From JBOFSR01 sp051651645 (GTDB lineage: Bacteria; Spirochaetota; Spirochaetia; Treponematales; Treponemataceae), in assembly GCA_051651645.1 (NCBI GenBank), contig JBOFSR010000048.1:1-10248 (forward strand): a stretch of DNA of 10,248 nucleotides. The letters are read 5' to 3'. Each line of letters begins with the position of its first letter. The stretch's first letter is position 1. Positions 1 through 7,115 of this stretch are shown here, piece by piece. A model generated the notes under the pieces. That model had not been told where the DNA came from. It made no database searches and saw only the letters and a list, made by a program, of their open reading frames with translations. Both the position numbers and the translations under genes were made by a program.

Positions 1-410
1 TATTGTATCCACCACCGCCTTGCTGCCCACCTCGATTTTGACCATAACCACCCTGATTGTTATAACCTCCACCACCTTGCTGTCCACCCCTATTTTGACC
101 ATAACCGCCTTGGTTATTGTATCCACCACCGCCTTGCTGTCCACCTCGATTTTGACCATAACCACCTTGGTTGTTATTATAGCCACCACCGCCTTGTTGC
201 CCACCCCTATTTTGACCATAACCACCTTGGTTATTATAACCCTGATTATTATAGCCACCGCCACCTTGTTGTCCACCCCTATTTTGACCATAACTGCCTT
301 GGTTATTGTAGCCTCCACCACCCTGTTGTCCACCTCGATTTTGCCCAGTACCACCTTGGTTATTATAACCCTGATTATTGTATCCGCCGCCTTGTTGGGC
401 ATTTCGATTA
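1..410 (-). repeat. In-frame 57-bp tandem repeat array inside infB (19-residue unit)
   Basis: The minus strand encodes repeated units close to GGYGQNRGGQQGGGGYNNQ. A recurring marker in each unit (the codons for Gln-Gln before the Gly run) is found on the plus strand at about 20, 77, 134, 194, 266, 323 and 392. The spacings are therefore 57, 57, 60, 72, 57 and 69 bp. Every spacing is a multiple of three, so unit length varies by whole codons: an extra Asn, an extra NNQGY block, or one Gly fewer. At least seven units are visible and the array is cut by the window edge. The units differ mainly by synonymous changes (CGA/AGG for Arg, TAT/TAC for Tyr), so the peptide appears to be conserved more than the DNA. 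Confidence 0.93.
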
Positions 411-754
411 TACACAGGCTTTGGCTTGTCAGCAAGATTTCCTTGCTTAATATTTGGGCGAGCAGGACTTAACTCAATACTACGAACAGTTTTTTTCTTT
501 TCAACTGCATCACTTGATCCACCATCAGCACTTGCTGACGTAGATTTATTATCTTCATTAGAGGAATTTGAATCTGCTTTAGCTACAACAACTTTAGAAA
601 CAGGTTTCTTTTTTACAACAACAACTTTTTTTCTTTCGCTTTGAGTTTCAGAATCACTACTAAGGGGCTCAGCTTTTTTTGATGTAGTCGACTCATCCGT
701 TTTTTTCTTTTTATTGAGAATAAATTGTTGTTTTTTTTCTGTATCTTCTGACAT
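1..754 (-). CDS. infB: Translation initiation factor IF-2, N-terminal part (partial, runs off left edge)
   Basis: IF-2 is the GTPase that places initiator tRNA on the small ribosomal subunit. Only the variable N-terminal extension (about 251 residues) is visible; the G domain lies beyond the left edge, so the identification rests on position directly after rimP-nusA and on the extension's character. The ATG at 754-752 is preceded by AGGAG at 759-763. Residues 1-118 are Lys/Ser/Glu-rich, with runs of Lys and Val-Lys stretches (for example KKVVVVKKK). From about residue 119 the protein becomes an imperfect 19-residue repeat rich in Gly, Gln, Asn and Tyr with one Arg per unit. I recall Gly-rich repeats of this kind in treponemal IF-2. 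The gap to nusA is 76 nt with no terminator, so co-transcription with rimP-nusA is likely. A different Gly-rich protein is possible but unlikely in this context. Confidence 0.85.
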   Translation of the reverse strand, partial: MSEDTEKKQQFILNKKKKTDESTTSKKAEPLSSDSETQSERKKVVVVKKKPVSKVVVAKADSNSSNEDNKSTSASADGGSSDAVEKKKTVRSIELSPARPNIKQGNLADKPKPVYNRNAQQGGGYNNQGYNNQGGTGQNRGGQQGGGGYNNQGSYGQNRGGQQGGGGYNNQGYNNQGGYGQNRGGQQGGGGYNNNQGGYGQNRGGQQGGGGYNNQGGYGQNRGGQQGGGGYNNQGGYGQNRGGQQGGGGYN

Positions 755-766
755 ACATCTCCTATA

Positions 767-782
767 AATCATAAGCATGATT
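767..782 (-). promoter_or_regulatory. Small AU-rich hairpin just upstream of the infB ribosome binding site
   Basis: On the minus strand AATCAT, loop GCTT and ATGATT form a perfect 6-bp stem ending a few bases before the AGGAG of infB. The stem is A/U-rich and weak, so it may be chance. If real it could tune access to the start site. It lies in the nusA-infB gap (755-830), which has no T-tract and no convincing terminator. Confidence 0.2.
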
Positions 783-830
783 ATTAAGCAACCTACTTAC
801 AATGAGGTAGCTCATTATACGCTTAAATAA

Positions 831-2300
831 TTATTCTTCATATTCAAAACTCAGTCCAATACCACAGTTTGGACAATTTACCATATCTATAGTAATAGAA
901 GAACCACATTCAGGGCACTCATAAACTTCTTCTTCATCACCTGAATCACTTTGTTCTTCTTCACTTTGATTATCAGCATCGGTAAACTCTTCTGCAGAAT
1001 CACCGTCATCTATCATTTCTTGTGCATTATTAATTGCAACAGAGATGCTTTCAATTTGTTGTTCAGAAAGCCCCTCAATAGCAGACAAAGCGTCGTTATC
1101 CTGTGCGTCAAGAAAGTCATTAATTGAAACAATATTATGTTCTTTCAAGAGAGCAACTACAGCCTCATCAACAGAATCTAGCTGTTCAAGTAAAATTGAT
1201 TCATCATTTGAGCTAAACAAATCATGTGCCGCTTGACGTGACTGAGCGGTAATCTCATCAATTTCATCATATTGCTCATCTGTTTTAACATCAATACTCC
1301 AATCCGACAACCGATTAGCAAGACGCACATTCAAGCCTTGTTTTCCAATTGCAAGCGAAAATTGACTTTCTGCAACAACGGCAAGTGCTTGTTTTTTCTC
1401 CTCATCCAAAATAATAACGTCAGTTACCTCAGCTGGAGCTAAAACATTTTTTATAAAAACCTTTGGATTTGGATCATAGCGCAAAATATCAATTTTTTCA
1501 CCATCGAGCTCTCGAATAATTGTTTGAATACGAGAACCTTTTAAGCCAACGCAAGCACCAACAGGATCAACATCCTCACGGTTAGTATAAACAGCAAGCT
1601 TAGTACGATATCCTGCCTCGCGAACAATTTTATAAATCTCAATTGTCTTATCATATACTTCAGGTACTTCAAGTTCAATAATACGCCGAACAAAATCAGC
1701 ATCGGTGCGTGAAAGCACTACTTGCAAGCCCAAGGACGTCTTTTTTACGTCAACAATCAAAGCCTTTATGCGATCATCTTTATTATAAACCTCACGGGGA
1801 GACTGAAATTTTTTAGGAAGAATTCCTTCAACCTTTCCCAAATCAACATAAACATTACCATTACGCTCTCTTTGGTAATACCCAATAATGATTTCTCCAA
1901 TTTTATCTGCATACTCTGAGTGAAGCGTATCTTTTTGAATATCACGCAATGATTGCTGAGCTGTTTGTTTTCCTGTTTGAATGGAACCGCGATCAAAATC
2001 CTTTGGATCAACTAAAATATCAATCTCATCCCCTTCTTCACAGTCAGGACTGAGCTCCAAGGCTTCTTCTAGCTCAATTTCAATAACAGGATCATACACG
2101 CCATCTACAATCACTTTGCGAGAATAAATTGAAACATCTGTATTATCTTCATTAAATTTAACAACGGCATTTTCATTTGTGCCAAAAGTTCGCTTATAAG
2201 CAGCTTTAAGCATATTTTCTATTGTTTTTAAGACTAATTCTTCTGAAATTCCTTTTTCTTGTGTAAGTTGGCGAATCGCTTCTGCCATATCCGATGCCAT
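831..2300 (-). CDS. nusA: Transcription termination/antitermination factor NusA with C-terminal zinc ribbon
   Basis: NusA binds RNA polymerase and nascent RNA and modulates pausing, termination and antitermination. The 489-residue product shows the RNAP-binding N-terminal domain (about 1-125), an S1 domain (about 135-199, ending VVLSRTD), KH1 with GLKGSRI at 252-258 and KH2 with the SLAIGKQGLNVRLANRL stretch (315-331). A helix-hairpin-helix-like segment (about 370-428) is followed by a strongly acidic linker (430-460). The last 30 residues hold two CxxC pairs (C462/C465 and C476/C479), a four-Cys zinc-ribbon signature I do not associate with textbook NusA. The ATG is set by a strong AGGAGG at 2305-2310, four bases upstream; this site overlaps the rimP stop codon, indicating translational coupling. 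A second in-frame Met (residue 5) lacks its own site. Second gene of rimP-nusA-infB. Confidence 0.97.
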   Translation of the reverse strand: MASDMAEAIRQLTQEKGISEELVLKTIENMLKAAYKRTFGTNENAVVKFNEDNTDVSIYSRKVIVDGVYDPVIEIELEEALELSPDCEEGDEIDILVDPKDFDRGSIQTGKQTAQQSLRDIQKDTLHSEYADKIGEIIIGYYQRERNGNVYVDLGKVEGILPKKFQSPREVYNKDDRIKALIVDVKKTSLGLQVVLSRTDADFVRRIIELEVPEVYDKTIEIYKIVREAGYRTKLAVYTNREDVDPVGACVGLKGSRIQTIIRELDGEKIDILRYDPNPKVFIKNVLAPAEVTDVIILDEEKKQALAVVAESQFSLAIGKQGLNVRLANRLSDWSIDVKTDEQYDEIDEITAQSRQAAHDLFSSNDESILLEQLDSVDEAVVALLKEHNIVSINDFLDAQDNDALSAIEGLSEQQIESISVAINNAQEMIDDGDSAEEFTDADNQSEEEQSDSGDEEEVYECPECGSSITIDMVNCPNCGIGLSFEYEE

Positions 2301-2304
2301 AAGA

Positions 2305-2310
2305 CCTCCT
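2305..2310 (-). promoter_or_regulatory. nusA ribosome binding site overlapping the rimP stop codon
   Basis: The minus strand reads TAGGAGG, in which TAG (2309-2311) is the rimP stop and AGGAGG is a consensus Shine-Dalgarno sequence four bases before the nusA ATG. Ribosomes finishing rimP end on the nusA initiation site, consistent with coupled synthesis. Confidence 0.85.
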
Positions 2311-2770
2311 ACAAATTAATTAATTTTGCTTTTGCTATTTTTGTTAATGGAATTATTAACTCCACATTATTTTCTTCTATTACCACAGACTCTTTTGTGC
2401 AAGTAATTATTTTTCCACAAACCCAATCTGATTTTTCTGTATCCCAAAGACGAATATTTCGCCCTGCAAACAACGGAATCTCAGCAGCGTTTTTTATAAG
2501 GCGTTCAGCTCCAGGAGAAGTGACCTCAATAAAAACTTCTTGCGTTTTCAAAATTGCTTCAAGACGTGGCAAAAGGGAACGATGCACTTTTGCACAATCA
2601 TCAATACCAACAGACTTTGCAACGTCACCATGATTAATCACGACACGAATATGATACTGAGATTTTGTATGCGTCATTTTACTTTCAACAATACTATAGC
2701 CAAGGCCGCTTACTAATGAAATACAATCATTATATAAAGGCATTGCCTCTAGTGGTGTAAAATCAAGCAT
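2309..2770 (-). CDS. rimP: Ribosome maturation factor RimP
   Basis: RimP assists maturation of the 30S ribosomal subunit. The product is 153 residues from the ATG at 2770, normal for the family. The family's central signature appears as VTSPGAERLIKN (about 83-94; the more usual form is SSPG.(D/E)R.LK), followed by a small beta-barrel C-terminal region (about 100-150). A longer frame opens with TTG at 2791, but AGAGGA at 2777-2782 lies six bases before the ATG and within that extension, so I chose the ATG. The gene is first in rimP-nusA-infB and ends eight bases before nusA. A candidate promoter and a terminator-like hairpin lie upstream, between it and fliY. Confidence 0.93.
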   Translation of the reverse strand: MLDFTPLEAMPLYNDCISLVSGLGYSIVESKMTHTKSQYHIRVVINHGDVAKSVGIDDCAKVHRSLLPRLEAILKTQEVFIEVTSPGAERLIKNAAEIPLFAGRNIRLWDTEKSDWVCGKIITCTKESVVIEENNVELIIPLTKIAKAKLINL

Positions 2771-2776
2771 ATCTGT

Positions 2777-2782
2777 TCCTCT
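2777..2782 (-). promoter_or_regulatory. rimP ribosome binding site (decides the start)
   Basis: AGAGGA on the minus strand is followed by a 6-base spacer and then ATG (2770-2768). It supports the ATG start over the upstream in-frame TTG at 2791, which has no purine-rich site at a usable distance. Confidence 0.7.
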
Positions 2783-2814
2783 TTCTTTCAAAAACCATAA
2801 TATTATTTATGTAT

Positions 2815-2839
2815 AAAAAAAGAGCCGTTTGAACGACCC
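2815..2839 (-). terminator. Rho-independent terminator after fliY / possible attenuator in the rimP leader
   Basis: On the minus strand GGGTCGT, loop TCAA and ACGGCTC form a 7-bp stem (two G-U pairs) with a tetraloop, followed directly by seven Ts. This is a good intrinsic terminator. It lies 91 bases past the fliY stop and 45 bases before the rimP ATG, so it should end the flagellar operon. Because a sigma-70-like promoter lies upstream of it, it may also sit inside the rimP-nusA-infB leader and act as an attenuator. Confidence 0.75.
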
Positions 2840-2873
2840 TTCATGGTAAGAATAATAATTATGTTCTAAAACA

Positions 2874-2902
2874 AGATTAACCAAAAAATAAAAACTTGTC
2901 AA
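2874..2902 (-). promoter_or_regulatory. Candidate sigma-70 promoter for rimP-nusA-infB
   Basis: The minus strand has a perfect TTGACA (2902-2897), a 17-base AT-rich spacer and TAATCT (2879-2874) as a modest -10 box (three of six matches). It begins just 28 bases past the fliY stop and is the only strong -35 seen between fliY and rimP. Predicted transcription would begin near 2866, giving a leader of about 95 nt that contains the hairpin at 2815-2839. Confidence 0.45.
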
Positions 2903-2929
2903 GCATTTTAGTAAAATATCTTACAAAAT

Positions 2930-3937
2930 CTATTCAGAAACTCGCTCAATTGGAGAAAGAATTTCTGTTACACGAACACCAAAGTTTTCATCAATAACAA
3001 CAACTTCACCTTTTGCAATAGCCTTGTGGTTGACTAAAATATCAACAGGCTCACCTGCTAGCTTATCAAGCTCAATAATAGTGCCTTCCCCTAAGCCCAA
3101 AATCTCTTTGATTTGTTTTTTTGTTCGCCCAAGCTCTACGGTCATTTCCATGAAAACATCCATGATAAGACCAATATTTCCTTGCTCTTGAATGCCTACA
3201 CCATTTTGAAGTGATTGATATTGCAAAGAATGAACATTTGGCACACCAGAACTTCCCATTTGTCCCGCAGATTGTGCAGAAGTTGCCGTAAAATTTTGCT
3301 GAGACTGAGAGCTTGAATCAGATAATGCGTTTATCATTGAAGAGGCTACTTGAGAAGAAACAACTTCCCACAAAGTAAAGGATTGCCCTTCCGTTGAAAC
3401 AGGAAAAGACAACAAAACAAAATCTTGTTGCGGCCAACGAGCCATAGATTTTGCAACTTGTATTGATTCAACGGGAGCACAAGCAAGACCAGGAGCTTTT
3501 TTCTTTTCACTCAAAGCAGTAATTTCAGAGCCTGTATGCTGGGAGATAATTTCAGAAATTACCGACAAGGCCATTTCATCAAGCTCAGCTATATCATCTT
3601 TGGTAATAAGGCCTGCAAGTTTTTTTCCAAAATCCTGATTTATAACAAAAAAGTGATCGCCTGTAAAGCCTTCAATAAAATCAGCCGTACTTGCAACTAT
3701 CATCTCTGGTAGTTTTTCAAGCATTGCCTCTTTATTAATAGTCTCAACCGTAGGAGCACCTACTTCAAAGTCAACACCAGTCATTGTCTTGAGGCTATTT
3801 TTAAGTGTTTCTTTTGTCCCCTTAGAAAATGTTTCTAATACTTTTAAGTCCATTGATATTTTTCCCCCTGCATCATCAGCTTGTACCCCTGATAACAAAG
3901 CATCTATTTCATCTTGCGATATTGTTGTTTCAGCCAT
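2930..3937 (-). CDS. fliY: Flagellar motor switch protein FliY (long FliN type)
   Basis: FliY is a C-ring component of the flagellar switch, with FliM and FliG, on the cytoplasmic face of the basal body. The 335-residue product has three parts. An N-terminal ISQDEIDALL motif (6-15) resembles the CheY-P-binding peptide of FliM. A central CheC-like region (about 30-200) is followed by a Ser/Gln-rich linker (about 205-245), and a C-terminal SpoA/FliN domain spans about 256-330 (MEMTVELGRTKKQI, then GEVVVIDENFGVRVTEI). In the helix around 123-135 (ALSVISEIISQHTG) the Asn expected at a CheC phosphatase site is Ser, so phosphatase activity is doubtful. The ATG at 3937 overlaps the end of fliM by 8 nt, and a GGAG-type site lies inside fliM. 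It is the last gene of the flagellar block here; the usual fliO/fliP neighbours are absent. Confidence 0.95.
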   Translation of the reverse strand: MAETTISQDEIDALLSGVQADDAGGKISMDLKVLETFSKGTKETLKNSLKTMTGVDFEVGAPTVETINKEAMLEKLPEMIVASTADFIEGFTGDHFFVINQDFGKKLAGLITKDDIAELDEMALSVISEIISQHTGSEITALSEKKKAPGLACAPVESIQVAKSMARWPQQDFVLLSFPVSTEGQSFTLWEVVSSQVASSMINALSDSSSQSQQNFTATSAQSAGQMGSSGVPNVHSLQYQSLQNGVGIQEQGNIGLIMDVFMEMTVELGRTKKQIKEILGLGEGTIIELDKLAGEPVDILVNHKAIAKGEVVVIDENFGVRVTEILSPIERVSE

Positions 3938-4964
3938 AAAAGTCCTCTCCTTCTGCTTCTAATTCTTCAAATTCCTCATTGGCAGAGGTTTCTATTCTAT
4001 CAATAATTTGCACAGCCATATTTTTTCCAACAACACCAGGCTGACAATAAAATTTTTTCACGTCTCCAACACTCAGCGTTAGAGGATCTCCCACATGAAC
4101 AGAAGACAGGCGAACTATATCCCCTACTCTCAAATTCAAAACATCCCTAATTGGCAAAGTCATAGATCCAATTTCTGCAACAACATCCATATCAACAGAA
4201 GAAAGCTTATCTTTGATAACATTAAGATATTGCGAGTTTGCATTTTTTCTAACGGATGAAAACCAAAACTGCGATGAAAGCTTTGAAATAATTGGCTCAA
4301 TTGTAATATAGGGAATACAAAAGTTCATCATTCCTTCCTCATCACCAACTTTTGTCTCAAGCGTTACCAAAATTACCATTTCTGAGGGCGGAACAATTTG
4401 AGCAAACTGAGGATTTGTCTCAATTTGTCCAAGACGTGGCCGTAAATCAACAACTTGCGTCCATGACTCACGGATATTAGCTAAAATCCGAACAATAATT
4501 CCTTCCATTACAGACTGCTCAATATCGGTAAGCTCACGCTGAACCTTTGCCCCCTCGCCCTTTCCACCAAAAAGCCGCTCAATCATAGAAAAAGTGATCG
4601 TCGGATCAATTTCCAAAATCGCATTGCCCTTAAGCGGATCCATATTAATAACAGAAAGTGTCGTCGGCGTTGGAATTGAACGAATAAACTCCTCATACGT
4701 CAACTGATCAACCGATGCAACATGAACGTGAACCATACTCCGTAACTGAGCAGATAAACTTGTTGTTGTCAAACGTGCAAATGTTTCGTGCATAATTTGA
4801 ACCGTTCTGATTTGCTCTTTTGAAAATTTATCAGGACGCTTGAAATCGTAGAGTTTAATTTTTCTCGTTTCTGCAGCAGGATGAAAATTATCAGCTTCAT
4901 TTTCTCCTGTATTAATTGCCATAAGAAGCTGATCTATTTCATCTTGTGATAGTACTTCGTTCAT
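3930..4964 (-). CDS. fliM: Flagellar motor switch protein FliM
   Basis: FliM forms the middle of the C-ring and receives phosphorylated CheY to switch rotation direction. The 344-residue product is typical in length. It shows the N-terminal CheY-binding motif LSQDEIDQLL (5-14), the FliM middle domain (about 45-230) with the conserved GGKG (133-136) in the FliG-contacting region, and a C-terminal SpoA domain (about 250-325; NLRVGDIVRLSS, then KFYCQPGVVGKNMAVQI). An acidic tail rich in Glu ends the protein. The ATG is preceded by an AGGAATAGGA purine run. fliL ends 13 bases upstream and fliY overlaps the 3' end by 8 nt, so fliL-fliM-fliY should be translated from one message. Confidence 0.97.
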   Translation of the reverse strand: MNEVLSQDEIDQLLMAINTGENEADNFHPAAETRKIKLYDFKRPDKFSKEQIRTVQIMHETFARLTTTSLSAQLRSMVHVHVASVDQLTYEEFIRSIPTPTTLSVINMDPLKGNAILEIDPTITFSMIERLFGGKGEGAKVQRELTDIEQSVMEGIIVRILANIRESWTQVVDLRPRLGQIETNPQFAQIVPPSEMVILVTLETKVGDEEGMMNFCIPYITIEPIISKLSSQFWFSSVRKNANSQYLNVIKDKLSSVDMDVVAEIGSMTLPIRDVLNLRVGDIVRLSSVHVGDPLTLSVGDVKKFYCQPGVVGKNMAVQIIDRIETSANEEFEELEAEGEDFYG

Positions 4965-4977
4965 TCCTATTCCTAAT

Positions 4978-5529
4978 TTATTGTTGGACTACATCAAAAT
5001 TTCTAAAACGAACATCTTTTATTTTAGAACTACTTAAAATATCGTCATTTATTGCGTTACGAATTTCAATACGCAATTTATCTTCATTTTGAGGACGCAA
5101 CTCCGCCGTTGTTTTTTCAGTAAAGTAACGACGTAAAAAATCCCCAATCTCAATTTGCCGCTGAGTAATTTCAGTTGAAGCAATCTTATCCTGACTTTTA
5201 TACCCTAAAACAACTTCAATTACAACACTTGAAGGAAGTGAATCGCTTGTTCGTGTTCGCACGGGAGAAAGGGATGTATACCAGTCAAGGATTTCACGCT
5301 TTCCAACGTATTCTTGTGAAGTTGGCGTTGCCGCTTGCTGAGGCATATTTTTGCTCATCATGCCCATTGTTACAACAACAACGGTTACAATAAGAATTAT
5401 CGCCCCAATAACAATCACTATCCATTTGATAAGCATTGGTAAAAGCCCACCAAGTCCACCGCCTTTCTTTTTCCCAGAATCACCAAGATCGCTAGCTTCA
5501 CTGAGGTCTATGTTCTCTTCGTCAGCCAT
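4978..5529 (-). CDS. fliL: Flagellar basal body-associated protein FliL
   Basis: FliL is a single-pass inner-membrane protein that surrounds or supports the MotAB stator. The 183-residue product has an acidic N-terminus, a Lys/Gly-rich juxtamembrane stretch (KKKGGGLGG, 20-28), one strongly hydrophobic helix (about 34-57) and a periplasmic domain (about 75-183) ending in the family-like pattern IRNAINDDILSSSKIKDVRFRNF. The start is supported by AAGGAG five bases before the ATG. It lies between motB and fliM as in treponemal fla operons. The 78-base gap to motB is the widest in this operon and contains a TATAAT (5565-5560), but no matching -35, so I do not call a promoter there. Confidence 0.95.
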   Translation of the reverse strand: MADEENIDLSEASDLGDSGKKKGGGLGGLLPMLIKWIVIVIGAIILIVTVVVVTMGMMSKNMPQQAATPTSQEYVGKREILDWYTSLSPVRTRTSDSLPSSVVIEVVLGYKSQDKIASTEITQRQIEIGDFLRRYFTEKTTAELRPQNEDKLRIEIRNAINDDILSSSKIKDVRFRNFDVVQQ

Positions 5530-5607
5530 AACTTCTCCTTAATTAAAAAAATGTATCATATTATAAAAAAATCATCAACATATCATTAAAACTTTCATGC
5601 TCGATTA

Positions 5608-6309
5608 TTAAAAATGACCGTCATCAAGCATAATAATATCCACTCGCCGATTATAGGCACGCCCCTCTGGCGTATCATTTGGCACTTTTGGCCGAGTATC
5701 GGCGTATCCTGCAACAGAAAACTGTTTTTCTGTAACACCAAAGTCGACTAAGTATCTCAAAACATTGATTGCCCTATCGGTTGAAAGCTCCCAACGCTCG
5801 TCAGCTAAATCGTCAGTATGCCCTTCAATTCTAAACTTTCTGTCTTTCATTTCATTCGACGTAAAAAACTGAGAAAGTCGCATCAACGTATCGCGAACGT
5901 CTTCAATATTCAAAACGGCTGATCCTTCCTTAAAAAAAGCATCGCCTGTCAACGTGATTACAAGGCCGCGCTCGTTATCGCTAATAGTAACTTTGGCACT
6001 TTTTATATCAGGCACAAAAAGACTTACCGCACGCTTTACCGCTAAGCCAAGGGATCGCCCTTTTTCCAAAGACGGCATATTGTTAATCGTATTACCAAGA
6101 GAGGCAAGTCGTCCCACGGAAAGGGATTGCCCACCTGCGGTAGGGTCGCCTTGTAAAGAAGCGGTCAATGCGGCTAATTGTAAAGGATCTGACTCATCTG
6201 GATTATACAGAAGAACAAAGAAGCACAAAATCAGTGTAATCATGTCCCCATAGGTACCCATCCATTCTTTGGACGGGCCTGCAGGCTTTTTTTTCTCTTT
6301 CTTTGCCAT
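5608..6309 (-). CDS. motB: Flagellar stator protein MotB
   Basis: MotB is the peptidoglycan-anchored stator subunit that, with MotA, couples ion flow to torque. The 233-residue product has a basic cytoplasmic start (about 1-13), then one TM helix with the signature WMGTYGDMITLILCFFVLLY (16-35). D22 there corresponds to the essential ion-binding aspartate. The plug/linker region follows (about 36-100), then an OmpA-like peptidoglycan-binding domain (about 105-230) with EGHTDD (162-167), ELSTDRA (174-180) and NRRVDI (220-225). The ATG is only two bases past the motA stop, with AAGGA inside the end of motA, so the two are tightly coupled. The coupling ion (H+ or Na+) cannot be read with confidence. 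Confidence 0.97.
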   Translation of the reverse strand: MAKKEKKKPAGPSKEWMGTYGDMITLILCFFVLLYNPDESDPLQLAALTASLQGDPTAGGQSLSVGRLASLGNTINNMPSLEKGRSLGLAVKRAVSLFVPDIKSAKVTISDNERGLVITLTGDAFFKEGSAVLNIEDVRDTLMRLSQFFTSNEMKDRKFRIEGHTDDLADERWELSTDRAINVLRYLVDFGVTEKQFSVAGYADTRPKVPNDTPEGRAYNRRVDIIMLDDGHF

Positions 6310-6311
6310 TT

Positions 6312-7094
6312 TTAGTCCTTAAGAACATCAGCCTCAATGGCTTTTCTTGTTTTTGGATCAAGATACGTCAACAATTTCATTCCTAAAATACGAGGGTTAT
6401 CACCTGCTTGTATTGAAAGAACGCCCTCAATAATCATTTCTTGAATAACAACTTCAAGTGCGGTATAGTAGGCAAGTTTTGCTGACATTGGAATCATAAC
6501 CCAGTTTGAAATAAGAGAGCCATACAGCGTTGTGATAAGAGCAACCGCCATATTAGGACCCAACGAAGATTTATCTTCAAGGTTATTTAACATACCAATC
6601 AATCCCAAAACGGTACCAATCATACCAAAACCTGGTGCAACACCTGCCCATTGGTTCATAGCTCCAATCCATTTCATGTGCCGCTCTTCAAGCTGAGCCA
6701 TTTCATTTTCCATAATTTGACGAATGGCTGCCCCATCGGTGCCGTCAACTACAAGCTTTAAGCCTTGTTTCATAAACTTATTTTCAAGGTCATCAAGGCC
6801 TTCTTCAAGTGCAAGAATTCCCTCTCGGCGAGCTTTCTCAGAAAGTGAAACCATGCTTTGAACAATTGTTTTTTCTCCAAAGCTTGGAACTTGCATTGTT
6901 TTGCCCATAAGACCAAAGATTCCAAGCCCAATATTTAAAGGATATGAAATCAACATAGCCGCATACGATCCGCCCAAAACCATAACAATAGACGGAATGT
7001 CAATAATACCACCGAGCGTACCACCTGATGTTAAAACAGACATGACAACACACGCTGCCCCTCCAATTAGTCCAATTATTGTACCTAAATCCAT
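6312..7094 (-). CDS. motA: Flagellar stator protein MotA
   Basis: MotA forms the ion-conducting ring of the stator around MotB in the inner membrane and contacts FliG. The 260-residue product has four TM segments: about 3-22, 33-53, 150-170 (APGFGMIGTVLGLIGML) and 181-203. The cytoplasmic loop carries the charged SEKARREGILALEEGL segment (85-100); its R89/R90 and glutamates are in the region known to interact with FliG. A cytoplasmic C-terminus ends DPKTRKAIEADVLKD. The start is set by AGGAG about nine bases before the ATG. flbD ends 21 bases upstream and motB begins two bases after the stop. No oddities seen. Confidence 0.97.
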   Translation of the reverse strand: MDLGTIIGLIGGAACVVMSVLTSGGTLGGIIDIPSIVMVLGGSYAAMLISYPLNIGLGIFGLMGKTMQVPSFGEKTIVQSMVSLSEKARREGILALEEGLDDLENKFMKQGLKLVVDGTDGAAIRQIMENEMAQLEERHMKWIGAMNQWAGVAPGFGMIGTVLGLIGMLNNLEDKSSLGPNMAVALITTLYGSLISNWVMIPMSAKLAYYTALEVVIQEMIIEGVLSIQAGDNPRILGMKLLTYLDPKTRKAIEADVLKD

Positions 7095-7115
7095 TGAATC
7101 TCACTCCTATAAAAA

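Noticed and set aside
20..472. Plus-strand 150-residue open frame with repeated Thr/Ile/Leu-rich segments, which looks like a repeat membrane protein.
   Set aside because: It is the antisense shadow of the infB 57-bp repeats. There is no ribosome binding site, and the minus-strand frame continues the infB start with coherent protein character.
5560..5588. TATAAT on the minus strand in the 78-base motB-fliL gap as an internal promoter for fliL-fliM-fliY.
   Set aside because: The -10 is perfect, but no -35 of even four matches lies 16-18 bases upstream, and the gap is very AT-rich. It could be a weak internal promoter, but the sequence does not support a call.
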